Translations under genes and position numbers: made by a program
DNA from: an uncultured Roseburia sp.
GTDB taxonomy: Bacteria > Bacillota_A > Clostridia > Lachnospirales > Lachnospiraceae
Assembly (NCBI GenBank): GCA_900753715.1
Contig: CAAEAE010000105.1
Location: forward strand, 1 to 21,832
DNA: 21,832 bases
Direction: 5' to 3'
Notes under the pieces: generated by a model
Seen by the model: the letters and a program-made list of their open reading frames with translations, nothing else
What the model was told of the DNA's origin: nothing
Databases searched by the model: none
Part shown: positions 6,888 to 14,345 of the stretch, piece by piece
Layout of the letters: each line of letters opens with the position of its first letter
Numbering within the stretch: position 1 is the stretch's first letter

Positions 6888-8789
6888 ATGAACGCTGATA
6901 TGAAATGGCTTGATAATCCGGAAGTGTTTAAGGTAAATCAATTGGAACCACATAGTGATCATTGCTATTATCTGGATTATTCGGACATGAAAAAAGAAAA
7001 AAATCCATTATTACAGTCATTAAATGGTCAATGGGAGTTCGCTTACAGCAAAAATGTGATGGAAAGACCTGTTGATTTTTATAAGGAAACATTTGATGCA
7101 TCAGGATTCGATAAAATTATGGTTCCGGGACATATTGAACTGGCTGGATATGATAAAATACGTTACATCAACACTATGTATCCGTGGGAAGGAAAAGAGT
7201 ACCACAGAGGAGCATATAGTATGGAGGCAACAGGAGCAGAAGAAGGAATGTTCTCAGAAGCACAGTACAATCCGGTAGGCTCTTATATCAAATACTTTGA
7301 TTTGGATAAGAACATGTGTGGAAAAAGAATCCATATATGCTTCGAAGGTGTAGAAGAAGCTATGTATCTGTGGCTTAATGGTCAGTTTATAGGTTATGCA
7401 GAGGACAGCTTCACACCTTCTGAGTTTGAACTGACACCATATATTAAGGAAAAGGGAAATGTTCTGGCAGTGCAGGTACATAAGATGAGCACGGCGGCAT
7501 TTTTAGAGGATCAGGACTTTTTCAGATTTTTTGGAATTTTCAGAAATGTTACTTTGAAGGCAATTCCGGATGTTCATCTGGAGGATGTATGGTTCAAACC
7601 TGTGTTAAATCAAGATAATGAAAGCGGAAGAGTGTCTGTCAGCATGAAGGTATCTGCTACTGACAGTCAGAATGTAACTGCTGGCTTTATTTTAAAGGAC
7701 AGAGAAGAAAATATATTAGTTGAGAAGTCATTACAGTTAAATAAAGAAAACAACCATTTGGAAGGCACGATTTGTGTTGACTTGGAAAGTGTCAGGCTGT
7801 GGGATAATCATAATCCATATTTATACCATGCTTATGTTGAGCTTAAAGCAGAGGATGGTTCACTGGCCGAGGTAATTCCTTATGATATCGGTTTCAGAAG
7901 AATAGAGATTATAGATAAAGTAGTCTATTTGAATGGAAAACGTCTTGTTATTACGGGAGTAAACCGTCATGAGTGGAATGCAAGAACAGGAAGATGCATT
8001 GGTATAGAAGACATGAAGGCAGATATATCATGTATGTTAAGAAACAATATTAATTCTGTGCGTACCTGTCACTATCCTGACCAGATACCATGGTACTATA
8101 TGTGCGACGATGCAGGTATTTATGTGATGGCAGAAACAAATCTGGAGAGCCATGGCTCATTCCAAAAACTTGGGGCAATCGAACCGTCATGCAATGTACC
8201 GGGATCTATTCCACAGTGGAGAGATGCAGTGCTTGAGCGTGCAAAAAACAATTTTGAAACTTTTAAAAACCATACATCCATCCTTTTCTGGTCATTAGGA
8301 AATGAATCCTATGCAGGAGACGACATTGAGGCAATGAACGTTTATTTTGCCGAAAAGAAGGATGGAAGATTAGTTCATTATGAAAGCGCTTATTATAATA
8401 GGGCATATGAGGATACTATTTCTGATTTTGAGACCAGAATGTATGCAAAACCGGAGGATGTAGAGGAATACTTGAATAACAGTCCGAAAAAACCGTATAT
8501 TTTATGCGAATTCATGCATGATATGGGAAATTCAATGGGTGGACTTGGATCTTATATGAAGCTGATTGACAAATACGATATGTATCATGGCGGATTTATA
8601 TGGGATTTTATTGACCAGGCAATTATGGTAAAAGATCCCGTTACAGGAAAAGATGTTTTACGCTATGGCGGAGATTTTGACGATAAACCGGCAGACTATG
8701 AATTCTCAGCAAATGGAATTGTATTTGCTGACAGGAAAGAAAAACCGGCAATGCAGGAAGTGAGGTATTACTATGGCTTATACAGATAA
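6888..8789 (+). CDS. lacL: Beta-galactosidase large subunit (LacL type, GH2)
   Basis: A 633-residue glycoside hydrolase family 2 protein that, with LacM, should hydrolyse lactose and other beta-galactosides in the cytoplasm. Domains: GH2 sugar-binding domain (about 35-225), immunoglobulin-like domain (about 230-330) and TIM barrel (about 330-630). The acid/base glutamate is E473 in GNESYAGDD and the nucleophile E541 in LCEFMHDMGNS. The protein ends where LacL proteins of lactobacilli end (about 628 residues), and the missing C-terminal domain is supplied by the next gene, which overlaps by 17 nt. The start is set at the ATG at 6888, preceded by GTGAGGA (6876-6882). The same frame is open further upstream to an ATG at 6768, but those 40 residues have no family similarity and no ribosome binding site. 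The N-terminal KWLDNPEVFKVNQL resembles LacL starts. Confidence 0.92.
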   Translation: MNADMKWLDNPEVFKVNQLEPHSDHCYYLDYSDMKKEKNPLLQSLNGQWEFAYSKNVMERPVDFYKETFDASGFDKIMVPGHIELAGYDKIRYINTMYPWEGKEYHRGAYSMEATGAEEGMFSEAQYNPVGSYIKYFDLDKNMCGKRIHICFEGVEEAMYLWLNGQFIGYAEDSFTPSEFELTPYIKEKGNVLAVQVHKMSTAAFLEDQDFFRFFGIFRNVTLKAIPDVHLEDVWFKPVLNQDNESGRVSVSMKVSATDSQNVTAGFILKDREENILVEKSLQLNKENNHLEGTICVDLESVRLWDNHNPYLYHAYVELKAEDGSLAEVIPYDIGFRRIEIIDKVVYLNGKRLVITGVNRHEWNARTGRCIGIEDMKADISCMLRNNINSVRTCHYPDQIPWYYMCDDAGIYVMAETNLESHGSFQKLGAIEPSCNVPGSIPQWRDAVLERAKNNFETFKNHTSILFWSLGNESYAGDDIEAMNVYFAEKKDGRLVHYESAYYNRAYEDTISDFETRMYAKPEDVEEYLNNSPKKPYILCEFMHDMGNSMGGLGSYMKLIDKYDMYHGGFIWDFIDQAIMVKDPVTGKDVLRYGGDFDDKPADYEFSANGIVFADRKEKPAMQEVRYYYGLYR

Positions 8790-9720
8790 ATTAAGAGTGG
8801 TCTATGGTGACTATACATTAGGTGTACATGGTGAAGGCTTTGATTATATTTTCTCTTATGCACAGGGGGGACTGGAATCTATCGTTAAAAATGGATATGA
8901 GTGGCTGTATCGTTGCCCAAAGCCTACTTTCTGGAGAGCGTTGACAGATAATGACAGGGGAAGCAAGTTCCATATTAAAAGCGGAAGCTGGCTTTCGGCA
9001 GATATGTTTATTGACTGTAAGGGAATACAGGTGATCATGGATGGCAAGGAGCAAAAACCATATGCACCTGATAATAACATCTATGGCGGTGATGTTTATG
9101 CTGATGAAATTATTGTAAAATATACATACGAGACCATAACAACTCCGGCGACAACTGTTCTTGTGAGCTATAGCGTTGATGCGTCCGGAAAGATTCGCGT
9201 GGATGTACATTATAATGGAGTACAGGGGCTCCCTGAATTTCCTGTATTTGGAATGAGATTTATTATGCCAACATTGGCTGACAAATATTTATATAAGGGA
9301 CTCTCCGGGGAAACATATCCTGACAGAAAAGCAGGTGCACAAGAAGGCGTCTATGAGATCAGTGATCTGAGTCTTACACAATATCTTGTTCCGCAGGAAT
9401 GTGGTATGAGAATGGATACAGAGTGGCTTGAAATTACAAGACATACGTCTCTTGATAACAGCAGGACAGATAGCTCATCACAGACACTGCGTATTGAAAA
9501 GAATGATGAAAAATTTGCATTTTCTTGTCTGCCTTATACCGCATCTGAGATTGAAAACGCTCTTCACCATGAAGAACTGCCACCGGCAAGAAGAACTGTT
9601 TTATGCATATATGGCGCAGTAAGAGGTGTTGGAGGTATCGACAGCTGGGGAACTGATGTGGAAGAGGATTATCGTATCAGTGCGGAGACTGATAAGGATT
9701 ATTCTTTTACAATCTGTTAG
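8773..9720 (+). CDS. lacM: Beta-galactosidase small subunit (LacM type)
   Basis: A 315-residue protein equivalent to the C-terminal domain of single-chain LacZ (Bgal_small_N family, about residues 12-290). LacM subunits combine with LacL to form the active heterodimeric beta-galactosidase. Visible family features are the start YTDKLRVVYGDYTLGV, the block FSYAQGGLES and the conserved PTFWRALTDNDRG (about residues 53-65). Its ATG lies within the last codons of lacL (17-nt overlap in another frame), so translation is likely coupled. The length (LacM is about 316-320 residues) and the overlap match the known lacLM gene pair, so this is not a frameshifted lacZ. A terminator lies about 110 nt downstream. 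Confidence 0.92.
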   Translation: MAYTDKLRVVYGDYTLGVHGEGFDYIFSYAQGGLESIVKNGYEWLYRCPKPTFWRALTDNDRGSKFHIKSGSWLSADMFIDCKGIQVIMDGKEQKPYAPDNNIYGGDVYADEIIVKYTYETITTPATTVLVSYSVDASGKIRVDVHYNGVQGLPEFPVFGMRFIMPTLADKYLYKGLSGETYPDRKAGAQEGVYEISDLSLTQYLVPQECGMRMDTEWLEITRHTSLDNSRTDSSSQTLRIEKNDEKFAFSCLPYTASEIENALHHEELPPARRTVLCIYGAVRGVGGIDSWGTDVEEDYRISAETDKDYSFTIC

Positions 9721-9826
9721 TCATTAATTAAAACGAAAAGTACAGTGAAAAAATTGGCATTATAATATTGCTGATGGAACAATATGATTTTGGTAAGAGT
9801 GGTTTAGGTTTTTGCTTAAGCCGGAT

Positions 9827-9861
9827 AAAGCAGGAGCATTTACTCCTGCTTTTGTCTTTTT
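9827..9861 (+). terminator. Intrinsic terminator between lacM and the convergent AraC gene
   Basis: AAAGCAGGAG (9827-9836), loop of 6 nt, CTCCTGCTTT (9843-9852), then the T-rich tail TTGTCTTTTT. It ends transcription from lacLM. The minus-strand AraC gene stops at 9863, and read from that side the hairpin is followed only by a short T stretch. Confidence 0.85.
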
Positions 9862-9862
9862 A

Positions 9863-10720
9863 TTATGTATTTCTGGCTCTGTATTCAGAAGGAGAACATC
9901 CTTTTTGTTTATGGAACAATCTACTGAAGTATAGTGGATTATTGTATCCGACAATACCTGCAATCTCGTTTATAGAGTAGGATGTTGTTTCAAGCAGCAC
10001 CTGTGCGTTTGTCATCCTTAGTGCTGTGAGAAATTGTACTGGTGTATTACCTGTATATTTCCGAAAGCTCCTGATAAACCAGCTTATGCTCATACCAATT
10101 GATGAAGCATATTCCTCCACGTTAATAGCGCGGTTGTAGTTTGTATTGAAATATGTAATTGCTGTATCCATCTGGCTGTCAAGGAATTCATTTCTGATTA
10201 CATGCTCAGTTGTTATTTTACGGTTAAATATAATCAAAAGGTGTCGTAGCAAAAGCATGAGCATTTCCTCATAATTGTCCTGACATCTTTGAAGCTCTGT
10301 AATAATCCTTTTGAAAACCTGTTCATATTCAAGAGACGTTCCAACATTAAAGACTCTTTTATTGTCTGTAAATCCGTATTTTCTTAAAGTGTTTTTTACG
10401 TCGCTTCCGGTAAAGTGAAGCCAATATATCTGAGTCTTATCCTTACCATAAAATTCATATTTTTGAAGCTCTTTTGGGCGAAATAACACTATATGTCCTG
10501 CTGGAATGATTGTCTCATTTTCAGGATTGTCAAAGTGGAAATGAACAAGACCGGATGATATGTATATAATCTGGTAATCCAGTCTTCCTCTGGGCCTGTA
10601 TGTAGGCATCTTAGGATGCTGTGACAGGCGATAGGTTCCGCAGCTTCCTACAATCAGAGGGCGGCTTTTATCTTTAAAATCTTTATGTGAATGATTCAAA
10701 TATCCCGTGTTAATATACAT
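9863..10720 (-). CDS. AraC-family transcriptional regulator, probably of the lactose/galactoside genes
   Basis: A 285-residue regulator with an N-terminal cupin-like sugar-sensing domain (about residues 25-150) and a C-terminal pair of helix-turn-helix motifs (about 185-283). Visible pieces are INVEEYASSIGMSISWFIRSF and the second motif region SINEIAGIVGYNNPLYFSRLF with the usual SPSEYR ending. The ATG at 10720 is chosen because GGAGGT (10731-10726 on this strand) lies 5 nt upstream; an ATG 21 codons further upstream has no ribosome binding site. It converges on lacM and diverges from the symporter gene. The intervening region carries three copies of a 13-mer at -35 positions, including its own promoter, so it probably autoregulates and controls the symporter. 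Confidence 0.92.
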   Translation of the reverse strand: MYINTGYLNHSHKDFKDKSRPLIVGSCGTYRLSQHPKMPTYRPRGRLDYQIIYISSGLVHFHFDNPENETIIPAGHIVLFRPKELQKYEFYGKDKTQIYWLHFTGSDVKNTLRKYGFTDNKRVFNVGTSLEYEQVFKRIITELQRCQDNYEEMLMLLLRHLLIIFNRKITTEHVIRNEFLDSQMDTAITYFNTNYNRAINVEEYASSIGMSISWFIRSFRKYTGNTPVQFLTALRMTNAQVLLETTSYSINEIAGIVGYNNPLYFSRLFHKQKGCSPSEYRARNT

Positions 10721-10737
10721 TATATACCTCCGCTTGT

Positions 10738-10770
10738 ATTGTAGCATTTTATGCATGTTTTGTCTATTTA
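10738..10770 (-). promoter_or_regulatory. AraC gene promoter overlapping operator 13-mer
   Basis: On the minus strand, TAAATAGACAAAA (10770-10758) contains the -35 TAGACA (10766-10761). After 17 nt comes the -10 TACAAT (10743-10738). The predicted transcript starts very close to the GGAGGT ribosome binding site, leaving an unusually short leader of about 11 nt. Confidence 0.6.
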
Positions 10771-10772
10771 TA

Positions 10773-10806
10773 TTTATGGACAAAAGGTTGATTTAGAGTG
10801 TAATAT
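10773..10806 (+). promoter_or_regulatory. Promoter of the small leader ORF overlapping operator 13-mer
   Basis: TTTATGGACAAAA (10773-10785) contains -35 TGGACA (10777-10782); after 18 nt comes TAATAT (10801-10806). It is the inverted partner of the copy at 10758-10770, separated by 2 nt, which suggests one dimeric operator serving both directions. Confidence 0.55.
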
Positions 10807-10845
10807 TTATATAGAGTAGGACAACTGTTAAGGAGGTTTTTAAGT

Positions 10846-10986
10846 ATGATAGTTTCACGATTTTATGAGGATTTGAGTGTATTTTATCATAAAAACACCT
10901 GTTTTAAAAAAGTGTATCATTTTGTGCATATTACAGCCTATTATGTTTATAGACAAAATTTGCACAAATATATAAAATTAGTATAG
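10846..10986 (+). CDS. 46-residue ORF, possible leader peptide or remnant of a GH2 beta-galactosidase start
   Basis: A short open frame with AAGGAGG (10830-10836), a 9-nt gap and ATG at 10846. It ends at TAG 10984-10986, 40 nt before the symporter. It has its own candidate promoter with the shared 13-mer. The first residues, MIVSRFYEDLSVFYHKNT, resemble from memory the N-terminus of clostridial single-chain GH2 beta-galactosidases (which run like R-[FY]-Y-E-[DN]-L-x-V-L-H-x-N-T), with one extra residue. The rest does not follow that family. Either a gene start was left behind when the rest was deleted, or a small ORF is really translated. Its codons then run through the symporter promoter. 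No function is claimed. Confidence 0.45.
   Translation: MIVSRFYEDLSVFYHKNTCFKKVYHFVHITAYYVYRQNLHKYIKLV
10946..10978 (+). promoter_or_regulatory. Promoter of the sugar symporter overlapping operator 13-mer
   Basis: TTTATAGACAAAA (10946-10958) contains -35 TAGACA (10950-10955); after 17 nt comes -10 TAAAAT (10973-10978). The predicted start at about 10985 gives a leader of about 42 nt with GGAGG at 11016-11020. Confidence 0.6.
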
Positions 10987-11026
10987 CTGTTAAAGATAAA
11001 ACAAAGTAATTAATTGGAGGTTTTTC

Positions 11027-12391
11027 ATGGAAGAAAAGACGTACTTAAAGTGGTACAACAAAATTGGTTATGGTTCCGGTGATATTGCAGGAAATGTAGT
11101 ATATGCATTCCTGACATCCTTTGTTATGGTATATCTTACAGATACTATAGGACTTGCATCAGGAATCGTTGGAACATTAATCGCAGCATCTAAATTATTT
11201 GATGGTTTTACAGATGTTTTCTTTGGTTCACTTATTGATAAAACACATACAAAGCTTGGAAAAGCAAGGCCATGGATGATTTATGGCTATATAGGTTGTG
11301 CTTTGACACTTGTAGCAGTTTTTGCAATTCCTACAAGTTGGGGCAGGACTGCTCAGTATGCATGGTTCTTTATAGCATATACATTATTGAATGGTGTATT
11401 TTATACAGCAAATAATATTGCATATTCTGCACTTACTTCGCTGGTAACAAAGAACAGCAAAGAGCGTGTACAGATGGGCTCTTACCGTTTTATTTTTGCC
11501 TTTTCAACCAGTCTGATAATTCAGTCTATAACAGTTGCATTTGTTGATGTATGCGGTGGAGGTGCTGCTGCATGGAGATTCGTAGCTATTATTTATGCTT
11601 TGATAGGTCTTGTAGTAAATACGATTTCAGGATTGTCGGTTAAGGAGCTTCCGGAAAAGGAGCTTAACTCCGGAATAGAGAACGATGAAGAAAAGAAGTA
11701 TGGTCTTGTTCAGGCATTTAAGCTACTTGTTAAGAATAAGTACTATATGATGATTTGTGGAACTTATATTTTGCAGCAGTTATACAGTGCTATGATTGGT
11801 GCAGGTATTTATTATTGTACATGGGTTCTTAAGAATAAAAATCTGTTTGGTGTATTTGCGTGGGCTGTAAATATTCCTCTTATAATAGCACTTATTTTCA
11901 CACCAACTCTTGTCGGAAAGTGGAAAGGAATGTATAAGCTTAATAAACGTGGATATATTCTGGCTACGATAGCAAGAGCACTTGTGATTGTAGCAGGATA
12001 CATGGGAAGCGTTCCACTGATGATGCTGTTTACTGCAGTTGCAGCATTAGGACAGGGACCTTGGCAGGGAGACATGAATGCAGTAATTGCCGAGTGCTCT
12101 GAGTATACTTACCTGACTCAGGGAAAGAGAGTAGATGGAACTATGTATTCATGCACATCACTTGGAATCAAAATTGGTGGTGGAATTGGAACAGCTATTG
12201 TAGGATGGCTGCTTGAAATCAGTGGTTATGTAGGTACAAATGCGACTCAGCCGACATCTGCAATTACTATGCTTCAGGTAATGTATTTATGGTTACCATT
12301 TGTATTTGAGATTCTTATTACAATTCTTCTTTCAAAGATGAATGTAGAAGCTGCAAATGAAAAGCTTAGAAGAGAAAAAGGAATTGAATAA
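11027..12391 (+). CDS. GPH-family sugar:cation symporter, probable galactoside importer
   Basis: A 454-residue integral membrane protein with about twelve membrane segments, of the glycoside-pentoside-hexuronide:cation symporter family (MelB/LacS/XynP relatives, within the MFS). Visible family features are the N-terminal KIGYGSGDIAGN, the segment LFDGFTDVFFGSLIDKTHTKLGKARPW with the conserved aspartates and the GKARPW loop, and the later GQGPWQGDMNAVIAECSEY region. It lacks the C-terminal EIIA-like domain of streptococcal LacS. The ATG follows GGAGG by 6 nt. Its place beside lacLM and two AraC regulators points to import of lactose or another galactoside; this is contextual, because GPH substrates are hard to read from sequence. 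Confidence 0.9.
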   Translation: MEEKTYLKWYNKIGYGSGDIAGNVVYAFLTSFVMVYLTDTIGLASGIVGTLIAASKLFDGFTDVFFGSLIDKTHTKLGKARPWMIYGYIGCALTLVAVFAIPTSWGRTAQYAWFFIAYTLLNGVFYTANNIAYSALTSLVTKNSKERVQMGSYRFIFAFSTSLIIQSITVAFVDVCGGGAAAWRFVAIIYALIGLVVNTISGLSVKELPEKELNSGIENDEEKKYGLVQAFKLLVKNKYYMMICGTYILQQLYSAMIGAGIYYCTWVLKNKNLFGVFAWAVNIPLIIALIFTPTLVGKWKGMYKLNKRGYILATIARALVIVAGYMGSVPLMMLFTAVAALGQGPWQGDMNAVIAECSEYTYLTQGKRVDGTMYSCTSLGIKIGGGIGTAIVGWLLEISGYVGTNATQPTSAITMLQVMYLWLPFVFEILITILLSKMNVEAANEKLRREKGIE

Positions 12392-12421
12392 TTATCGTAT
12401 AATATGGGAGAGATGATCTGA

Positions 12422-13210
12422 GTGCATTTAACGTATGAAAACACAAATGAAGAGATTATTGCAGTAAAGCGGAAGCCACGGCACCAGCCACCACATCTGC
12501 ATAATGCAATGGAAATTGTATGCGTTACGAAAGGAACATTAGAGCTTGGTGTAGGACAGGAGTTGTATCACATGGAAACAGGTGATATAGGAGTAGTATT
12601 TCCTGATGTTATACATCATTATCAGGTGTTTTCGTCAGAAGTCAATGAGGCGGTTTTTATTAATGCTCCACAAATGATTTTTGGTAGATTTGAAAATGTA
12701 CTGCGGAATAAGGCTCCACAATATCCTGTTGTAAAAAGTGATGTTATTCCGGATGAAGTGTACAGAGCAGTGGAATCCATAATAGATACCAAGCAGAATG
12801 ATATATGGGTTGTTCAAGCTTATTTACAGATTATACTAGCAAGATGTATTCCGATGATGAAATTGGTGGAAAAGAGCAAAATTGGCAGCGATGATATAAT
12901 ATACCGTACCGTATCATATATTTCTGCCAATTTTAATAAGAGTATATCGCTTGATGGAATGGCACATGACCTTGGCGTGAGCAAATTTTCATTATCCAGA
13001 TTGTTTTCAAAGACATTTCACAGCAGTTTTAATCAATATGTGAATGAGGCGCGTCTGGGGTATGCCTGTCAGAGAATTGAAACTACAGATGATACCCTGA
13101 CAGAAATCTCGATGGACAGTGGTTTTGGAAGTCTTAGAACCTTTAATCGTGTTTTTAAAGAAAAATATAGATTGACACCAAGCGAGTATAGAAATAAATT
13201 ACAAAAATGA
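12422..13210 (+). CDS. Second AraC-family transcriptional regulator (cupin + HTH)
   Basis: A 262-residue regulator 30 nt downstream of the symporter. The N-terminal cupin has the histidine-rich PPHLHNAMEIV and the METGDIGVVFPDVIHHY strand (about residues 20-75), as in sugar-sensing AraC proteins. The C-terminal double helix-turn-helix (about 160-260) includes ISLDGMAHDLGVSKFSLSRLF and the ending LTPSEYR. The start is a GTG at 12422, with GGGAGA at 12406-12411 about 10 nt before. No closer ATG exists, so the start is less certain. A TATAAT (12398-12403) just after the symporter stop could provide an extra promoter; otherwise it is cotranscribed. It is not closely similar to the minus-strand AraC protein, so the two probably sense different signals. 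Confidence 0.9.
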   Translation: MHLTYENTNEEIIAVKRKPRHQPPHLHNAMEIVCVTKGTLELGVGQELYHMETGDIGVVFPDVIHHYQVFSSEVNEAVFINAPQMIFGRFENVLRNKAPQYPVVKSDVIPDEVYRAVESIIDTKQNDIWVVQAYLQIILARCIPMMKLVEKSKIGSDDIIYRTVSYISANFNKSISLDGMAHDLGVSKFSLSRLFSKTFHSSFNQYVNEARLGYACQRIETTDDTLTEISMDSGFGSLRTFNRVFKEKYRLTPSEYRNKLQK

Positions 13211-13254
13211 TAGAACATTCCATTATTGAGTTTAAGTAATTTCTAATGTAATTT

Positions 13255-13298
13255 AATGGTGTATGCATTACTTAGTGGGTATGGCATACACCATTTTT
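13255..13298 (+). terminator. Intrinsic terminator after the second AraC gene
   Basis: AATGGTGTATGC (13255-13266) and GCATACACCATT (13284-13295) form a 12-bp perfect stem with a 17-nt loop, followed by TTTTT ending at 13298. Confidence 0.8.
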
Positions 13299-13441
13299 AT
13301 TGGAGTCAAATTATTCATAAATCGTATTATTTCAAGTAAAGTAATTTCAAATTGCGGATTTGCAAGGTCAAGTTGGTAGATGTTATGAATGAAAAAATGT
13401 ATTATAATAATACATAAATATAGAGGGAGGAGATGCAAGAT

Positions 13442-13924
13442 ATGACATTTGCTGAAAAATTACAGAAGTTAAGAAAACAAAATGGATTATCACAGGAACA
13501 ACTGGCAGAAAAACTGAATGTATCCAGACAGGCTGTTTCTAAATGGGAGATGGGAACAATTCCTGATATGGAGAATATGGTTAAGCTTGGAAGATACTTT
13601 GACTGCTCATTGGATTATCTTATGAATGATGATATTGATACCAATGCAAAAAGTCATCAAAGTCCTAAAATAGAGAATAAAAATTTAGCTTGGAAATGTG
13701 TTGCGACAGGGCTTATTATTACAGGTTTAATACTTTCTTTGTTGATGCCATTGTTTGCAAAAATGTATCAGGGATTTGAATTTTCGAATTTTCATCAGTG
13801 TTTTACTGATTCGTGGAGATATATTTTTAAATTCCCATTACTGGGGATTTTGTTGATAGCATTGTTATGTTTGTTTACAGGAATAGTATTATTTTTAATG
13901 AAGAGATATAAGGGTACATCGTAA
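13442..13924 (+). CDS. XRE-family helix-turn-helix regulator with C-terminal membrane segments
   Basis: A 160-residue protein. The N-terminal HTH_3 domain (about residues 5-60, with GLSQEQLAEKLNVSRQAVSKWE) is of the common Firmicute repressor type and is followed by a short linker. Two hydrophobic segments follow (about 82-103 and 132-153), separated by an aromatic loop. Such proteins are DNA-binding regulators tethered to the membrane, and their targets are usually nearby. The start is placed at ATG 13442, 9 nt after AGGAG (13428-13432); an in-frame ATG at 13433 is too close to the ribosome binding site. A -10-like TATAAT lies at 13403-13408. It stands alone between terminators and is not obviously linked to the sugar or transporter operons. 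Confidence 0.85.
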   Translation: MTFAEKLQKLRKQNGLSQEQLAEKLNVSRQAVSKWEMGTIPDMENMVKLGRYFDCSLDYLMNDDIDTNAKSHQSPKIENKNLAWKCVATGLIITGLILSLLMPLFAKMYQGFEFSNFHQCFTDSWRYIFKFPLLGILLIALLCLFTGIVLFLMKRYKGTS

Positions 13925-14162
13925 GATGGAAGCACCAGAGACTCAGGGGAACGGCAGGAAGTACAAAGGCAAAGCTCGTTGCAGAAGCTGATACAAATGT
14001 CGTGTTAACACGACAAAATTGTCTCGTAAACACGGTCGGCAATTCATCCGTGACAATATACAATAAAATGGTTGGTGCTACAGTAGCAGTTGCCGTTTCC
14101 ATCGAATAGGCTGCTGATGAGGGCAAATTCTAAATAGAAAGCTTGATTTTATAGGCTTTTTT

Positions 14163-14199
14163 GAGACTCATATCATTTATGGTATGGGTCTCTTTTTTT
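14163..14199 (+). terminator. Intrinsic terminator before the TetR block
   Basis: GAGACTCATATC (14163-14174), loop ATTTAT, GGTATGGGTCTC (14181-14192; G-U pairs allowed, 12-bp stem), then seven Ts. Confidence 0.9.
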
Positions 14200-14256
14200 C
14201 TCATTTACTGCAGAGTGTGGTGAGAAAAATAGTTGTGAAAAATCTAAAAAGTATAC

Positions 14257-14313
14257 TTGACAAATGAATAGAATGAGTTAAAATATAACAGTACTATATA
14301 ACGCTGTTATATT
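14257..14313 (+). promoter_or_regulatory. tetR promoter with 10-bp inverted-repeat operator
   Basis: TTGACA (14257-14262), 16-nt spacer, TAAAAT (14279-14284). The perfect inverted repeat AATATAACAG (14282-14291) and CTGTTATATT (14304-14313), spaced by 12 nt, overlaps the end of the -10 and the transcription start. This is the classical position for a TetR-type repressor blocking its own promoter, and with it the transporter genes downstream. Confidence 0.75.
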
Positions 14314-14345
14314 TTCGAAGAGACGTTCAGGAGAATAAGAAAAAG

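Larger units (their letters stand above)
10721..11026. other. Divergent control region between AraC gene and sugar symporter
   Basis: This 306-nt region holds three promoters, each overlapping a copy of a 13-mer (consensus TTTATNGACAAAA): 10758-10770 reading minus, 10773-10785 and 10946-10958 reading plus. It also holds a 46-codon ORF with a strong ribosome binding site (10846-10986). An additional inverted pair, TTTGTGCA (10921-10928) and TGCACAAA (10961-10968), flanks the third copy. Confidence 0.7.
13925..14345. other. Gene-poor stretch: decayed frame, palindrome, terminator and TetR promoter
   Basis: This holds 421 nt without an intact gene. Just after the XRE stop, a plus-strand frame is open from about 13929 to TAG at 14107-14109 with protein-like composition (alanine, valine and threonine rich) but no start; it may be a decayed gene end. 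Within it, TGTCGTGTTAACACGACA (13998-14015) is a perfect 18-bp palindrome. A terminator lies at 14163-14199 and the tetR promoter/operator at 14257-14313. Confidence 0.45.

Noticed and set aside
8773..8789. Apparent frameshift splitting a beta-galactosidase gene
   Set aside because: The two parts match LacL and LacM in size and in their ends, and the 17-nt overlap with a proper ATG is the known arrangement, so a sequencing error or pseudogene is unlikely.
13875..14126. 83-codon minus-strand frame after the XRE gene
   Set aside because: It partly covers the end of the XRE gene and lacks a ribosome binding site and family features; the plus-strand frame in the same place looks at least as protein-like.
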